From Laccaria trichodermophora (taxonomy: Eukaryota; Basidiomycota; Agaricomycetes; Agaricales; Hydnangiaceae), in assembly GCA_018417955.1 (NCBI GenBank), contig JACTVC010000003.1:1426001-1490000 (forward strand): a stretch of DNA of 64,000 nt. The letters run 5' to 3'. Below, piece after piece: positions 23,126 through 35,753 of this stretch. Position 1 is the stretch's first letter; the number at the start of each line of letters is the position of its first letter. A program made the position numbers and the translations under genes. The notes below the pieces were generated by a model. The model did not search any database. It had not been told where the DNA came from and was given only the letters and a program-made list of their open reading frames with translations.

Positions 23126-24638
23126 TCATGCAGAATTTGTCATATGAAGTGTGGTATGGAAACTATCGATTGTATTCGCGTCCATGGCAGGGAAAAAGTT
23201 TGGACGGTGGTCAGGTATGTATGACATTCCGGAAAACGGCGGCCGAATTTCTTGCTGCTGCTGCTGTGGGTAGTAATAATGTGATAGGTAGTGATGAGAC
23301 ACAGGAGGCGAAGAGGCGGAATACATTGACATTGGAGGTGGCTGAAGGTGATGTCGATGATGGGAGGATGGAGGAGGAGGGGCGAATGAACATGACGGTG
23401 CTACCTGCTCTACGGTAGACATATCAAGCACCATCTCTGTGTTTGAACTTAGCAAAGAAATCGTCAAAAACCGAGACCGATTCGCGTACCTCCTGCATCA
23501 GGTATGCCTGGTTTGCGATGCGTACATTCAGACCCTTTGCCATCGCGTGAACATGTTTTACATGCACGCTCAATGCACTCGCACCCTTTCCTTACGCAGG
23601 AGCTACAAGGCCTACCATCTTTTTGTAAGAACTTGTTAAACAAAGAATAAACCGTAACATACCTGACCCCATCGCAGCGTATCTTATCATGTCTTTCAAC
23701 GTCGCGATAAGCTCAATATTCAATGTGATAGAAAGTGTCAACGTACCTGCAACTTATACATGCCTAAAAAAATGCAGAATAAGCCAATCGAGACGATTGC
23801 ACTTGCAAAAACACACCACTCACCGCTTTAACGCGGGTTCCGTGCCCCCTTCCCTTCCGGGGAACAGCGATACATTCCTTCTCGCCTTCTACGCAAAATT
23901 TACAAGGTCTTGAATCTTCACACCGTTTGTTATCCGCTCGGCACCCCTCACAACGTAGCTTAACGAGTTTCGGCCCTCGTGCGACGTGGATACATTCTTC
24001 GGAGCGGGCGATACATCTTGAGCACGGGCGTTGATCATCGCACTGATCGTCCATGTCGAGCTAAGCAAGCAAACAAGGTTCATAGCAGGGAAAGGTATCA
24101 CCTTTTTATTATCTCTTCGGCAGTTTGCACATGCGAGTTTCGCTCTGTCGGAGCCACCACGAACGATCCGTGATGAACTTATCGAAGTAGCCACTTCTTG
24201 CCGAGGAAGAGCGATGGTGGATTCCTCCGTACATTCGACATGAAGCTGTCTGCATCGCTGACAAGGCTTGCCATCTTCACACCGAACGCGAGCGCGTCGA
24301 CAGGGTTCGCAGCCGTCTTTGCACTGATCTGATCCGTATCCTCTCTTCATACAACCACTACATGGCCTAAGGGAAGTATAAAAGCGGCTGTAAGATTAAG
24401 AAAATCGCAACCGCACCTTGCACCATCGCACCTAACCTTATCACGCCTGTGATGGGCTCAGTGGAGAAATGAAGACCATCGCTACAAGTAGCGCACCTGC
24501 AACTCGCACAAGCCTGCCGTACTTTGTAGGATCAACGATGCTTGGACCACCAAAGCCATATCGACGTACTTTGGAAGCTCTTCTCGGCCACGCTGACGCG
24601 CCGTTCTCGGAAGCCGGGTTTTGTGGCTGAGAATTCAT
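23126..24638 (-). CDS. Protein with five tandem Zn(II)2Cys6-type clusters
   Basis: Many small exons, including a 17-nt exon at 24497-24513, splice to a cysteine-dense protein starting MNSQPQNPASENGASAWPRR. Five copies of the fungal binuclear pattern Cys-x2-Cys-x6-Cys-x5-Cys-x2-Cys-x6-8-Cys are seen in order. They begin CASCRRDKVRCDGARPC, CEPCRRARVRCEDGKPC, CANCRRDNKKCDDQRPC, CEGCRADNKRCEDSRPC and CISCRHDKIRCDGVRPC. A partial sixth Cys group (ACKTCSRDGKGSEC) follows. The C-terminus is Pro/His/Tyr/Gln-rich with SHHYLSHYYYPQQQQQE, low-complexity like an activation region. Ordinary Zn2Cys6 regulators carry one cluster, with no fungal_trans domain seen here. A role in DNA binding is inferred from the motif; target and function are unknown. 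Confidence 0.75.
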
Positions 24639-24887
24639 GGTGATAACGGAACCAGTGCGGTGCCCAAACACAGAAGAGCTCGGCTAAGTCCGTCGTCGTA
24701 AAGGCGCAGCAATCAACGCTGCAGATATACGCTTCAATATGTATGTATGTAGTGTACAATGCACGAAAACATTTATAAATGTGCTATGATAAAAGAGTGG
24801 CTTCTCGCAAAAGCAAGGATAATGTAAGGGAATGCACAAAATCATCTAAAAAGCGTTAACAATCATACTAATCCAACCAGCAATATC

Positions 24888-26095
24888 TCATTGATAAGTA
24901 GCGATGTAGTTTATCTTCCATTTAGCAACTGTAGGATTTGTTTAGTCATAAAACCGTAAAGTGAAAAGAGACGACTTACAACGAAAGTTATCGGGGTTCT
25001 GGACAGCACCTCCACACGTCCCAGGACATCCAGCGCTAGCGTAGGTGGCTCCAGCGAAATCTCCGCAAAGCGTCGTGTCGATTACTAACTGATGGTCATG
25101 GAAACCGTTCATGTTACATGACTTTGCTGACCAAAAGGCGGCGGGTGTTGGCCAGCTAGCAGGGTTGGGTTGTTTCGCGTTAATGTCAGCAGGAATTTCG
25201 CCTCTCGCAAAGTGCCACATCTTGATCCCTTCGCTATTCCACAAGTGCGCGTAAACTCCCCCTCCAACCATGTTGAATGGTTTCCCGTATGACCTAGTGT
25301 CGGTGTCGAGGAAGGCGCAGCCATTGTTGTTGTCGCCGCTGCTAGCGCATTGGGAGCTGATAGCGTTGGCAGAAACCCGGTTGTTGTCGCTATTGAGTGT
25401 ACAGCCAGGTCCAGTGTGTAGAGTATATTGATTGGTTGGTTGGTTATGAACACCCTCCAAGACGTCGATTTCACCTGAGATTGCGTTCAAAAAAGGTTCT
25501 TGAAATAGCGTTAAATGTGACCTTACCTGCGCTCGGCCAGTTAGGCCCAACTGACCAATATGCCGGCCAGACGCTGCACCCGTGAGGCATTGCCCAGAAA
25601 TCGGCAATGAAGAGACCACCGTTGTATGTTTTCTTCGAGGTGATCCGAATACTGATAATGAAATTAACACAAGAGATAAACCCTTGTTACGCGCACTCAC
25701 GAGTCACGGTTGGAGTTCGGGGGCAGCGCGGAGGTGTCGTCGACAGCCAAAACGGTAGTGCCGTCAGATTGAACGAAGGCCAGATTCTTCGCTATCGCCT
25801 GATCTTTCGTCTGGAAATTGACGCTGCCATGGGTAGGGTCAGGATCGGAGAAGAAATCCCAATCACTATAAAAGCACAAGTCAGTTATGATGTCAGATTG
25901 TCGGGATGGAGATAAGCACTTCAGAAACGATTGTCCGGTGTACATATCCTGCAGTACGAATGTCTTTGTATTGTTCCGCGCATGAAGAGAACGAGCATGA
26001 TTTGCGTGACGGGATCGTAAAGATTTGTCTTGGTGCTTGCCTGCAAGCGCTCCGAGAGGAAGTAAGGCCAAGAACAAAGTTGATGAAAAAAGCAT
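24888..26095 (-). CDS. Secreted GH16 endo-beta-1,3(4)-glucanase
   Basis: The start MLFSSTLFLALLPLGALAG is a clear signal peptide (about 1-19), followed by a short basic pro-region. After the first intron the fold reads DWDFFSDPDPTHGSVNF. Next come KTYNGGLFIADFWAMPHGC and the GH16 catalytic signature GEIDVLEGVH (Glu-x-Asp-x-x-Glu) near residue 160. Several cysteines (CTLNSDNN, CASSGDNNNGCAF, CGDFAGATYASAGCPGTC) suggest disulfides. The last intron precedes KWKINYIATYQ and the stop at 24888. The enzyme would hydrolyse beta-1,3/1,4-linked glucans of fungal or plant walls outside the cell. Its length is normal for the family. It diverges from the NAD(P)HX dehydratase gene across a 553-bp spacer. 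Confidence 0.93.
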
Positions 26096-26648
26096 GGTGA
26101 TATCGGAGTGAGGAAGGGAGAAGTAAATAGGGGACGGAACAGAGAAGGGAGGTGGTTGACGTCTTGGCCAAGATGGTCCTTGTTTAAATATCGTCCAAGG
26201 TGGCCTGGGGTCATCGCGCTTCCGGTGGACTGATGGCCACTCGTGGCCCGCTCTTCCGATTGGAGAAAGACACAGAAATATTCAGATGTTGTTGCCTTTG
26301 GTGTCCAGTGACGACCATTGTCTTCGCAAGTCCACAGAAGCCACACTTCCAAGCCACGCGTTTTCTAGTCGACAAAGGATGTGCCACTGCGTCAACACCG
26401 CTCGAGTGGCCCCCCTTTTGCGTCAAAGTGCCAATGGCCGTGTTCGATCATGCTGAAGATGGAATTTTTTTTTCTTTCCTTTGTCAGGAGCAGTCGTTGT
26501 GAGGGAGGGTTTTGTTTTTGCCCCCGATTTATTTTGGGATTATAGGCACGTGAGTCTAAATTTAAGTCGAAGCCAAGTCGCCGGTGAACTACTTCGTGAC
26601 TCTCCTTGTACTTGGTAGTACTTACTTACTACTTGCTTACAGCTTCTC
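26096..26648. promoter_or_regulatory. Divergent promoter region, GH16 glucanase and NAD(P)HX dehydratase
   Basis: The two genes point away from each other. A TTTAAATA box at about 26182-26189 lies some 90 bp upstream of the GH16 ATG. A T/C-rich run (26463-26478) and a directly repeated GGTAGTACTTACTTACTACTT stretch near 26613-26633 lie close to the dehydratase ATG. No coding frame is convincing. Confidence 0.45.
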
Positions 26649-27905
26649 ATGCCTGTCTCTCGCATCATTTTGGATCAAATCAAGAGACTTATACCACCGC
26701 TTGACGGTACACTTCACAAGGGCCAGTCAGGTCGCGTCGCCGTCCTTGGTGGGGCACTCGAGTATCTGCAATCGTCTTTATCTTACAAGTCTCCATACTA
26801 ACTATCCCAGCTACACAGGTGCCCCCTTCTTCGCTGCGATCTCCGCCCTGCGATTTGTACTTTTTACCATATCCTTCGAGCCTTCCCACTCTTTAACTGA
26901 GTCAATAGGGTGCGGACCTCTCCCATGTCATATGCTCGCCCACGGCAGCAGGTGCAATAAAATCCTACTCCCCTGACCTTATCGTCCATCCTATCTTGGA
27001 TGAGCATTCGTAAATATAATTTCCTGAATTGCTACTGCCATTGCTTGACCTTCCCGTCTTCGAAGCACTCCAAAGACAGTCAAACCGGCCCTTCAATCCC
27101 TTCTTGACCGACTCCATGTTCTTATTGTGGGCCCAGGATTAGGCCGTGAAGCCTACATGCAAGATTACGCCAAATTGGCAGTATCCCTCGCCAGAGAGAA
27201 GGGCATGTTCATCGTTCTCGATGCCGACGCTCTCTACATGATCGGAAAAGATATTTCCATCATCAAAGGCTACCGGCGTGCCGTTGTCACACCAAATGTC
27301 GTCGAATTCAAGCGCTTGAAAGAGCAGGTGGGCGCGGACCCGAATACCCCAGCCGATCAGCTCGCAGGTTTAGTCTCTCGACTACTGGGCGGGGTGACGG
27401 TATTAGAAAAGGGAGCCAAGGATATCATCTCGATTGACACAACGGGAAGCGAGGCTGACTTGGAGGCAAGTCAACTGTCAGGCGCTGATGCGGAGCGCGA
27501 GAGGACAAAGGAAACAATCGAAGTAGACACCCCAGGTGGTCTTAAGAGGTGCGGTGGGCAGGGAGATATTTTAAGTGGGTGTGTGGGCACGTTTATGGCC
27601 TGGGGGAAATGCTATGAAGAACGTGCCTTCAGGTCAGTTTCATTCCGTGCACTCTTCATTTACTGAAGTCGACTTGTTTTGCATCTTTGTCAAGTGATGG
27701 TGAAATTGCGGCATCTCGCGTCCCTCTTCTCGCAGCGGTAGGCGGAAGTATGGTGACACGCACTGCCAGTCGGCGCGCGTTTTTCAAAGAGGGCAGGGCA
27801 GTTGTCACTCAAGATTTGATTCCTGAAATCGGGAGGTCGTTCGTGGAGGTATTGGGTGCCTCCGCCGCGGACGGTTCACAACCTGCTCGCGATCTCAAGC
27901 TCTAA
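26649..27905 (+). CDS. ATP-dependent (S)-NAD(P)H-hydrate dehydratase
   Basis: Five exons give about 330 residues starting [20 protein letters not shown]. The YjeF C-terminal/carbohydrate kinase-like fold is recognised by the spliced segment [20 protein letters not shown]. It is followed by [45 protein letters not shown] and the anion-hole loop [10 protein letters not shown]. The enzyme repairs hydrated, damaged NADH and NADPH using ATP or ADP. It is usually cytosolic or mitochondrial; no clear targeting peptide is visible. Introns follow the YjeF pattern and all junctions keep frame. The protein ends QPARDLKL. The epimerase partner (NAXE) is not in this window. Confidence 0.93.
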
Positions 27906-28489
27906 CTCGTGTTTTGTTATTGACGTTGACACGCTTGGACTCGGACGAACAGGGGCCGCGGGTAGCGAGCGCTGTTTGTAACTGTTATGATTACATGGGT
28001 GCCCGGGCCGCAGCTTTACATCTCTAATCCTCGCGTTTCCTAGGTGTCATACTCCTACTCTATGCCTAGCGACCAATTCTATTATAACTCAACAAAGGTG
28101 TTTGGCGTCACGAAACGGCATGGCGTTGCTAATATATATGATTTTTTTCTTTCGTTCTGGCACTTTATCCATTTTTGCAGGGCCCAATGATGCCGGAAGT
28201 TACGTACGATGATTGTGAGTCTGACTTGGGGTCGGCTAGTTCGAAAGGGTGGGTCGACGCGCGAGGATGACAGCGGTGGCCATTAGCATAATTTATTGGT
28301 GAGATTGTACATCAGGTATCAGGATTTGCTCCATGGATCTAGCTAGATCAAGTAGCTGGGTATTACTTGGCTGGGTATTACTAGAAGACTTGCCCACTTG
28401 TCCAACTAGGTGTTACTGGGAGCTACAGCGACTGGGTAGCGCTCTGTAGACCAATAGTAGGCAAGTTCTAGATGTGTTCCTGATGTAAC
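27906..28489. other. Intergenic, with imperfect tandem motifs
   Basis: No gene was seen. Around 28350-28440 the string GCTGGGTATTACT recurs imperfectly (near 28354, 28370, and as TGTTACTGGGAG and CTGGGTAGC further on), suggesting a decayed short tandem repeat. Confidence 0.4.
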
Positions 28490-28756
28490 GTAGAGGAGAG
28501 AGACGGAAGAGAAGGAAAGGGAAGGTGGGGGTGAGGGGGAGGGAGGAGAGGAGAGGAAGGGCAAAGAAGGGATTGAAGGAGAGGGAAGGAGAGAAAGAAA
28601 AGGAGGAGGAGGAAAGGGAAGAGAAGGAAAAGGAAGAGAAGGAAAAGGAGAAAGGAAGGGGAGGGAGGGAAAGGAAGGGGGCTGGAAAAGGGGAGGGCAG
28701 CAGGGAAAGGTGGAAGAAGCGGGGAAGGGGCTGTTTTTGTCAGTGGGGTGGGGTTT
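28490..28756 (+). repeat. Homopurine (GA-rich) tract
   Basis: Nearly every base on the plus strand from about 28490 to 28756 is A or G, in irregular GGAGA/GGAAA units, with only a handful of pyrimidines. Open frames on both strands here are low-complexity artefacts of the base composition. The tract lies immediately 3' of the C2H2 gene's stop. It may come from simple-repeat expansion and could adopt triplex or other non-B structure. Confidence 0.85.
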
Positions 28757-28772
28757 AAGAGTCGTCGGGGCA

Positions 28773-29720
28773 CTAGTAAGTGAGGTCGTATTTGTCTAGA
28801 CCCAGGCAGTCGGACGTGACCTCCAGTTGGTCAGAAGAGCGCATCGAATCTAGGTGAGGAGTAGACAAAGGGAAAAATTGTAACATGGGGTATAAACTTT
28901 CCTCGACGCCTCCCTGTTGCACGCCGTCAGAAGGCTGCTTGAATATCTTTTTAATGCATGTCTTGAGATGTCGCTTCATAGCATGTCTAGCGCCGAAGTC
29001 CTTCCCACATCCGAGAACACAGCCATATGGCTTGATTCCCAGGTGAGAGTTCATATGGTCTGTGAACGACGTCGTTATTGTTCGCCATAAAGTCAGCTGG
29101 TACGCAATACTCACGCTTTTGGTTAGCCCTTGTTGTAAAGTCTCGTTTACAACTTTTGAAATCGCATTTATATATTGCAGGCTTTTTTCTGCGCTTTGTG
29201 GTGACCTTGACTAACGCCTCAGAGCCGACAACCCATTTTGAATTGGACGGCGAGCCGGTGGACTCACTTGGCGGCGAGTGAGGAGGTGGTGGTGGAGGGA
29301 TTAAGGGGGCCTGTTTATCGGACGATCTGAACGATCTGACAGAAGGTGCGAAGTTTTGCCAGGCCACTCCACCGTCCAATTCTCCCTGCCAAACATCGTG
29401 ATCTGGGCGACCGTGGGTCATGTCACCTTGGCTGCGTGAGACCGAATAAATGTTGTTTTGGGAATATCCGTCACTATGGCCCTTGCCTGCCATGCTTCTG
29501 GGTATGCTATTAGGGGCGGAGTAGCCATTGGCTGGAAGGTCTTGGGTAAAAGATTTATACTGGGTCTGATCTATTCCAAAATAAAACCTGAGTTAGTCGT
29601 GGGTGTTTACGAGACTGCTTGAGGTCGAGACTCGCCTTGACCATAATAACTTGGGGCAGAGAAGCCATAAGCTGTATAATTCATGTGAGGGTAAAAACGG
29701 CGGGGGATGTTGTCTGACAT
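28773..29720 (-). CDS. C2H2 zinc-finger protein
   Basis: Exons splice to about 260 residues starting MSDNIPRRFYPHMNYTAYGF. A disordered N-terminal half has GQNYSQ-like and Pro-rich stretches (PLIPPPPPPHSPPSE). Two adjacent C2H2 fingers follow: YKCDFKSCKRDFTTRANQKH ending HMNSH (joined across an intron), and YGCVLGCGKDFGARHAMKRH ending LKTC. They are linked by LGIKP, close to the classical TGEKP linker. It is likely a sequence-specific transcription factor; targets are unknown. The first intron has either a GC donor (CAAG then GCGAGT) or a GT donor four codons earlier; both keep frame. The last finger ends in Cys rather than His. Confidence 0.78.
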
Positions 29721-30780
29721 GTGAGAAAGCAGGCAGCCAAGAGAAGGAGAAACTGGGATTTAAAAGGGTCCCAGGCTGCTGTACAACCAACCACGCATTT
29801 GCCATGCAACAGGATCGTTACATCGTGACTCGGGCGCGCACGGCCAATGGGGGTTCGGAAAGTATCCTCTTTAGACAGCACGTGTATTTGCGCGTCTAAA
29901 AAATGTAGTGTATTTAGTACCCCACAATCTACATCCGAATTCGCCAGAAACCGCACGACACTTCAGGATGCCTTTGTGAATAATCACTGCTACACCAAAT
30001 CCACTCTCTCCTAGTCATGCATCAGTACCACTCGATGATGAAGATGCTCAAACACGGAGACAAAGCCGAGGGATAAAAAAGCGGACCACTGATCGGACCG
30101 CTTTGGGTGGGAAAAAGTTGGGAAAAAGGAATCTGCAAAGAGACCATTAAAAAGATGTATTATTGCTGTGCGGTTTTTGGTGAAGGACTCCGGCCGAGAG
30201 GGTCCTGCTACGATCGACTATGTCATTTTTCTCGCGACCGTCGAGCGAGGAAAGAGGGTTCGCCTTGAAGGCGAGAATGATATCTAAATGTTGTCTAAAG
30301 GATTTTGTTCAACCAAGGTTTGCAAAAGTTTCGATAATCCTGGAGTCTGGGAAGTAATGCTTACTGACAGCTTCCGGGAGGTACCGGTGTCACCTGTACC
30401 GACTGGACACACACACAGTTCCCGTCATAATGGTGGCTTAAGTCCGCCGCGTCTTCAATGAGAAGACGAAGGCACTAGACCAAGAGACCGGGGTGTGGTG
30501 TGGCGTGTTGATAACGACGAGAACGGTGTCACAAGTTCCAGGGAATCGGACCAACATTAATTATTGAACCTTGAGTGAACAAAAGAATAGTCTCATAGCA
30601 ACGGCGAGGTGCGGCCTCTGTGGGCGTTTGCACGTCCGAAGAAAAATTCAGATCAATAGCTGACTTACTACATAGTTCGATTGTACAGGGTTTATCTTCT
30701 CTTGCCCGTCTAAAAAAATCCACTCCTCGCGTCTGGTGTTGCCCTCAACGCAGTTTAAAGCAAGAGAAGAGGGCACAAAA
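29721..30780. other. Intergenic, no gene recognised
   Basis: About 1.06 kb lies between the C2H2 start and the phosphoglucomutase stop. I see a hairpin CGTCTTC-loop-GAAGACG (minus reading) near 30450-30470, a GGTACCGGTGTCACCTGTACC partial palindrome near 30380, and a short AAGCGG/CCGCTT inverted pair near 30080. None adds up to a tRNA or other known RNA. No open frame has family features. Confidence 0.45.
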
Positions 30781-32784
<2,004 letters not shown>

Positions 32785-33237
32785 TGTAGATGATAGTTGG
32801 GAAGAAGAAATTGCGTTTACTTCTGTATCGATCTGCAATATATGATGTCAGATAAAATCATGTGATCGTTCCACTTTGGATCCCAAGTCGTGTTTTCTCG
32901 ACAACGGTCAGATCGTCCCCGTATCAGTGTTATAACCCCGGGAGCACTACAGGATCGAACCTCTCTGGAGTCGGGACACAGACCCCCACGTAGCACAAAC
33001 GTTTGTTACTTCCATAACCATAGCGGACGCATAAAGTAATTGATAAGCGTGGACGAGTTGAACATGGGCAAACGCACAGTCCAAGTAGTGGCAAATTGTA
33101 ACAGTCTAGCAGAGGACGCCAGTGAACATTGGCGTCCAGTAACCGGTTAACCAGTTAGTACGTAGAAGAAGTGTGTGAATCAAAGCCAGTCACGCGAGCC
33201 ATCTTGTCAGTGTGAATTCTTGTCGGTGATTTATGAC
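32785..33237. promoter_or_regulatory. Divergent promoter region of PGM and CCZ1 with a palindromic site
   Basis: The spacer between two outward-facing genes holds a perfect 8-bp inverted repeat, GGACGCCA (33114-33121) and TGGCGTCC (33130-33137), separated by 8 bases. The near-palindrome AACCGGTT follows shortly after. Such symmetry is what a dimeric zinc-cluster regulator would bind, but no factor is known. Confidence 0.4.
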
Positions 33238-35509
33238 ATGAACCGGATACCTCCAAACCTCCTCTACCTCGCCATCTATAATCCAGCCCTCCATTCCAGC
33301 GGTTCCTCTGCAGAACACAATGAAGACGCCGAAGAGCAAGCACATATATTGTTTTACACATCGAAGGAACGAGCTGTTTCTCGCGATCGTATGCTCCGGC
33401 AGATCGGGTTGGCGAAAGCTCTCACCAACTTCGCCGAGTAAATATCACTCATGGTACCCCGTGGCGAGAATAACTGTGTTCTGTTAGGTTGTTTAACACA
33501 GACGATCTGTGCAACAATGTCCATTCGCAATCCAGACGGATGATCATGGTCTCGCCGGAACCCAATTTTTGGATACATGCAGTTAGTCCTCAACGCTGTC
33601 CGATGTCATATTGGGGACTTTGGTGATCATAGCCGTAAAGGGCATTGAGCTTGCCAAGGTACCTCAAGTTACCTCTTCGAAGAGTAAAGGCAAGTTCAAG
33701 GCGAAACCTTTGGAAAAGGGCACAGAAAAGGAGAAAGGTCCAGGGCCCGCATACGATTATGATGATGGATCTGTGAATAACGTCGCAGTCCGAGAACATG
33801 TCCTACGCGGATATGAACGATTCAAAGTATGTACGGAGAAACTTATGCCTCAGGACGCGACCTTAGCTCCCTACGCTGCAGCTAACACATGGTTCTTTCA
33901 CATCTATCATATCGACTCTCGGACAGCAAGCCTTGGAACTTCAACTTGACCGATTTTTCACTGTATGGGCTTGGTCGTGGAATTTAGAGGATGGACAACA
34001 GATTTGCGAGCAACTTGGTACGCAAGTATTGTACATAGACTCAAGCCGATTGCTAAAATATCATAGGTTCACCGTTGCATCCTTCTTTTTCTGCTCTCAT
34101 ACCGATTCTCGATGATTTTTGTGCCCTACTGTCGGATGAGTCAGTTGCTGCGGTGCTTTCGCCATCAGCTCTAGTCCCCTCTACTCGATATACGAATGCG
34201 GGTTACCCACCGTCGCTGATAGACTATCTCATGTCGATTATACCTCCCCCGACAGCCACCGAAGACAGCACAAGTGCCCTCTCATCTTCAGTGGACACTA
34301 TCAAAGGCAAAGGCCTACCCATGTCCAATGTCAACCAAAGTGGGGATCCGAAAAAAGAAGCTGGAAATTTTCTGGGCATGCCCGCCATGAATGTCAACAT
34401 GGACGTGCGCAAGTGGAACTGGCCTGGATATTTGACTTTTGGAAGAGGGTCTTCGTCAAAGCCCAACATAAGTCTCTCGCCAGAGAACAAGCAAATACCG
34501 TCATTCTCTAATTCTGGAGATAAACCCAATGGCGAAGAGGTTCAAGTTGACACAAGTGCGTTAGAGGATGCCATATCATCGAGTTCGATATCTATCTCCA
34601 CGGCATCTGACGGTGGTGGCACAGACCTGACGCCATCTGATCCCTACCCCTCGAATGACACTGACGGAGACGTCTCGCCTCCCAAAGACGACGATCTGCC
34701 GCCTTCTCCTACCTCGTCGTCGTCGCTGTCCCTCGTTTCCGATACCTCCGAAGAACCAGCTGCCATGCCTTCGCCTCCCCCATTCTCTGAATTCCTAACT
34801 GTTCGAGTTCATTTGGCGCCTCCAAGTAATCCAACAGCCACGAAGCGTAGAAGAGTACATTATCATATCGCAAGTCACTTCACCCTGTGAAAGTTCCCAC
34901 TCTCATGATTTGCCTGTTTAGCGCAATAGACTTATGCTTGTCTTATTGGACATGACTGAAGATAACGAGACACGAGATTTGGAACTTGCAGCAAAGCATA
35001 CAGCAAAGCTGCTTGATGATCTAGAATCCGCTACCGATGCTGCTGCTCACGGAAGGTTTGTAATCAGCGCATATGCGTTGTTTGCGCTCTGAATAGAAAT
35101 TGACTTTTAGCTTATTGGAGTCGCTTCCATCAGCAAACAAGATTCTCCAGCCTTTGGACACTCACATAGTTTCAACAGGACAATATACGCTATCAAACCC
35201 TAAATTTGTATCGAAATCAAGTCATTTATATAACGCAATGGCTATGCAGGAAATGTATGGTCTTCCCTTTTTCATATTTATTGCAAGCTGACGTCTGTTG
35301 TGTACAGTGATCCAGGCATAACCGAAGTCTTTTCTCGCGGACAAAACCCGCAGCATTGGCACGTCGCTAAGCGTGGGTTGGGGTCAAACGATGGTGAGGG
35401 TGGAGAAGTTTACCTGGAGGTTTTCCGGAAGGAGGCGAGCTTAACGGATGTGGATAATGTTCTCGCGGGAATTGTGCGTAGGTCAAGTCTAATGGATGGG
35501 TCTGTATAG
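33238..35509 (+). CDS. CCZ1: Vacuolar fusion protein CCZ1
   Basis: The start peptide MNRIPPNLLYLAIYNPALHS continues with EEQAHILFYTSKERAVSRDR and LRQIGLAKALTNFAE. This is the first longin domain, typical of CCZ1 in its HILFYTS...KMLRQIGLAKAL consensus. Later exons give a Lys/Pro-rich loop, NMDVRKWNWPGYLTFGRG, a long Ser/Asp/Pro-rich disordered stretch, then RLMLVLLDMTEDNETRDLEL and a C-terminal longin ending VRRSSLMDGSV. CCZ1 pairs with MON1 as the guanine exchange factor of Rab7/Ypt7 for endosome-vacuole fusion and autophagosome maturation. The MON1 partner is not in the window. About eight exons; the exact joins between 33440 and 34110 are inferred from frame. Confidence 0.88.
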
Positions 35510-35707
35510 TAGTACTAGTCGGTCTCCGTAGCTCATGGATCATGGATAGTGGTCGGATATCTTTCGTTCATCATTGCGTTGACACCGGCACTCGGCTGAT
35601 CAACGCGTCATTCATGCATTCATGCACTGCAACACGACCACTACATGTACATGTCATGATCAATATTCATCCTGATCCATTCGTTTCCGCTCTCGCCTCT
35701 TGACTCT

Positions 35708-35720
35708 TTTATATACATAC
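35708..35720 (+). promoter_or_regulatory. TATA-like box upstream of the ROG1-like lipase
   Basis: TTTTATATACATA lies about 40 bp upstream of the ATG at 35754 in the short spacer after CCZ1. Its position and sequence fit a core promoter element. Confidence 0.5.
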
Positions 35721-35753
35721 TGCTGTGGATTGTACTCCCCTGTACTATCAACC

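Noticed and set aside
28468..28773. Open frames on both strands in the purine tract (poly Glu/Lys/Arg or Pro/Leu/Phe)
   Set aside because: They arise from base composition only, with no start context, introns or family.
30415..30510. tRNA-like hairpin (minus strand) with a 7-nt loop that could read CAT as anticodon
   Set aside because: No T-arm (GGTTCRANNC) follows, no acceptor stem pairs, and the base after the anticodon is a pyrimidine.
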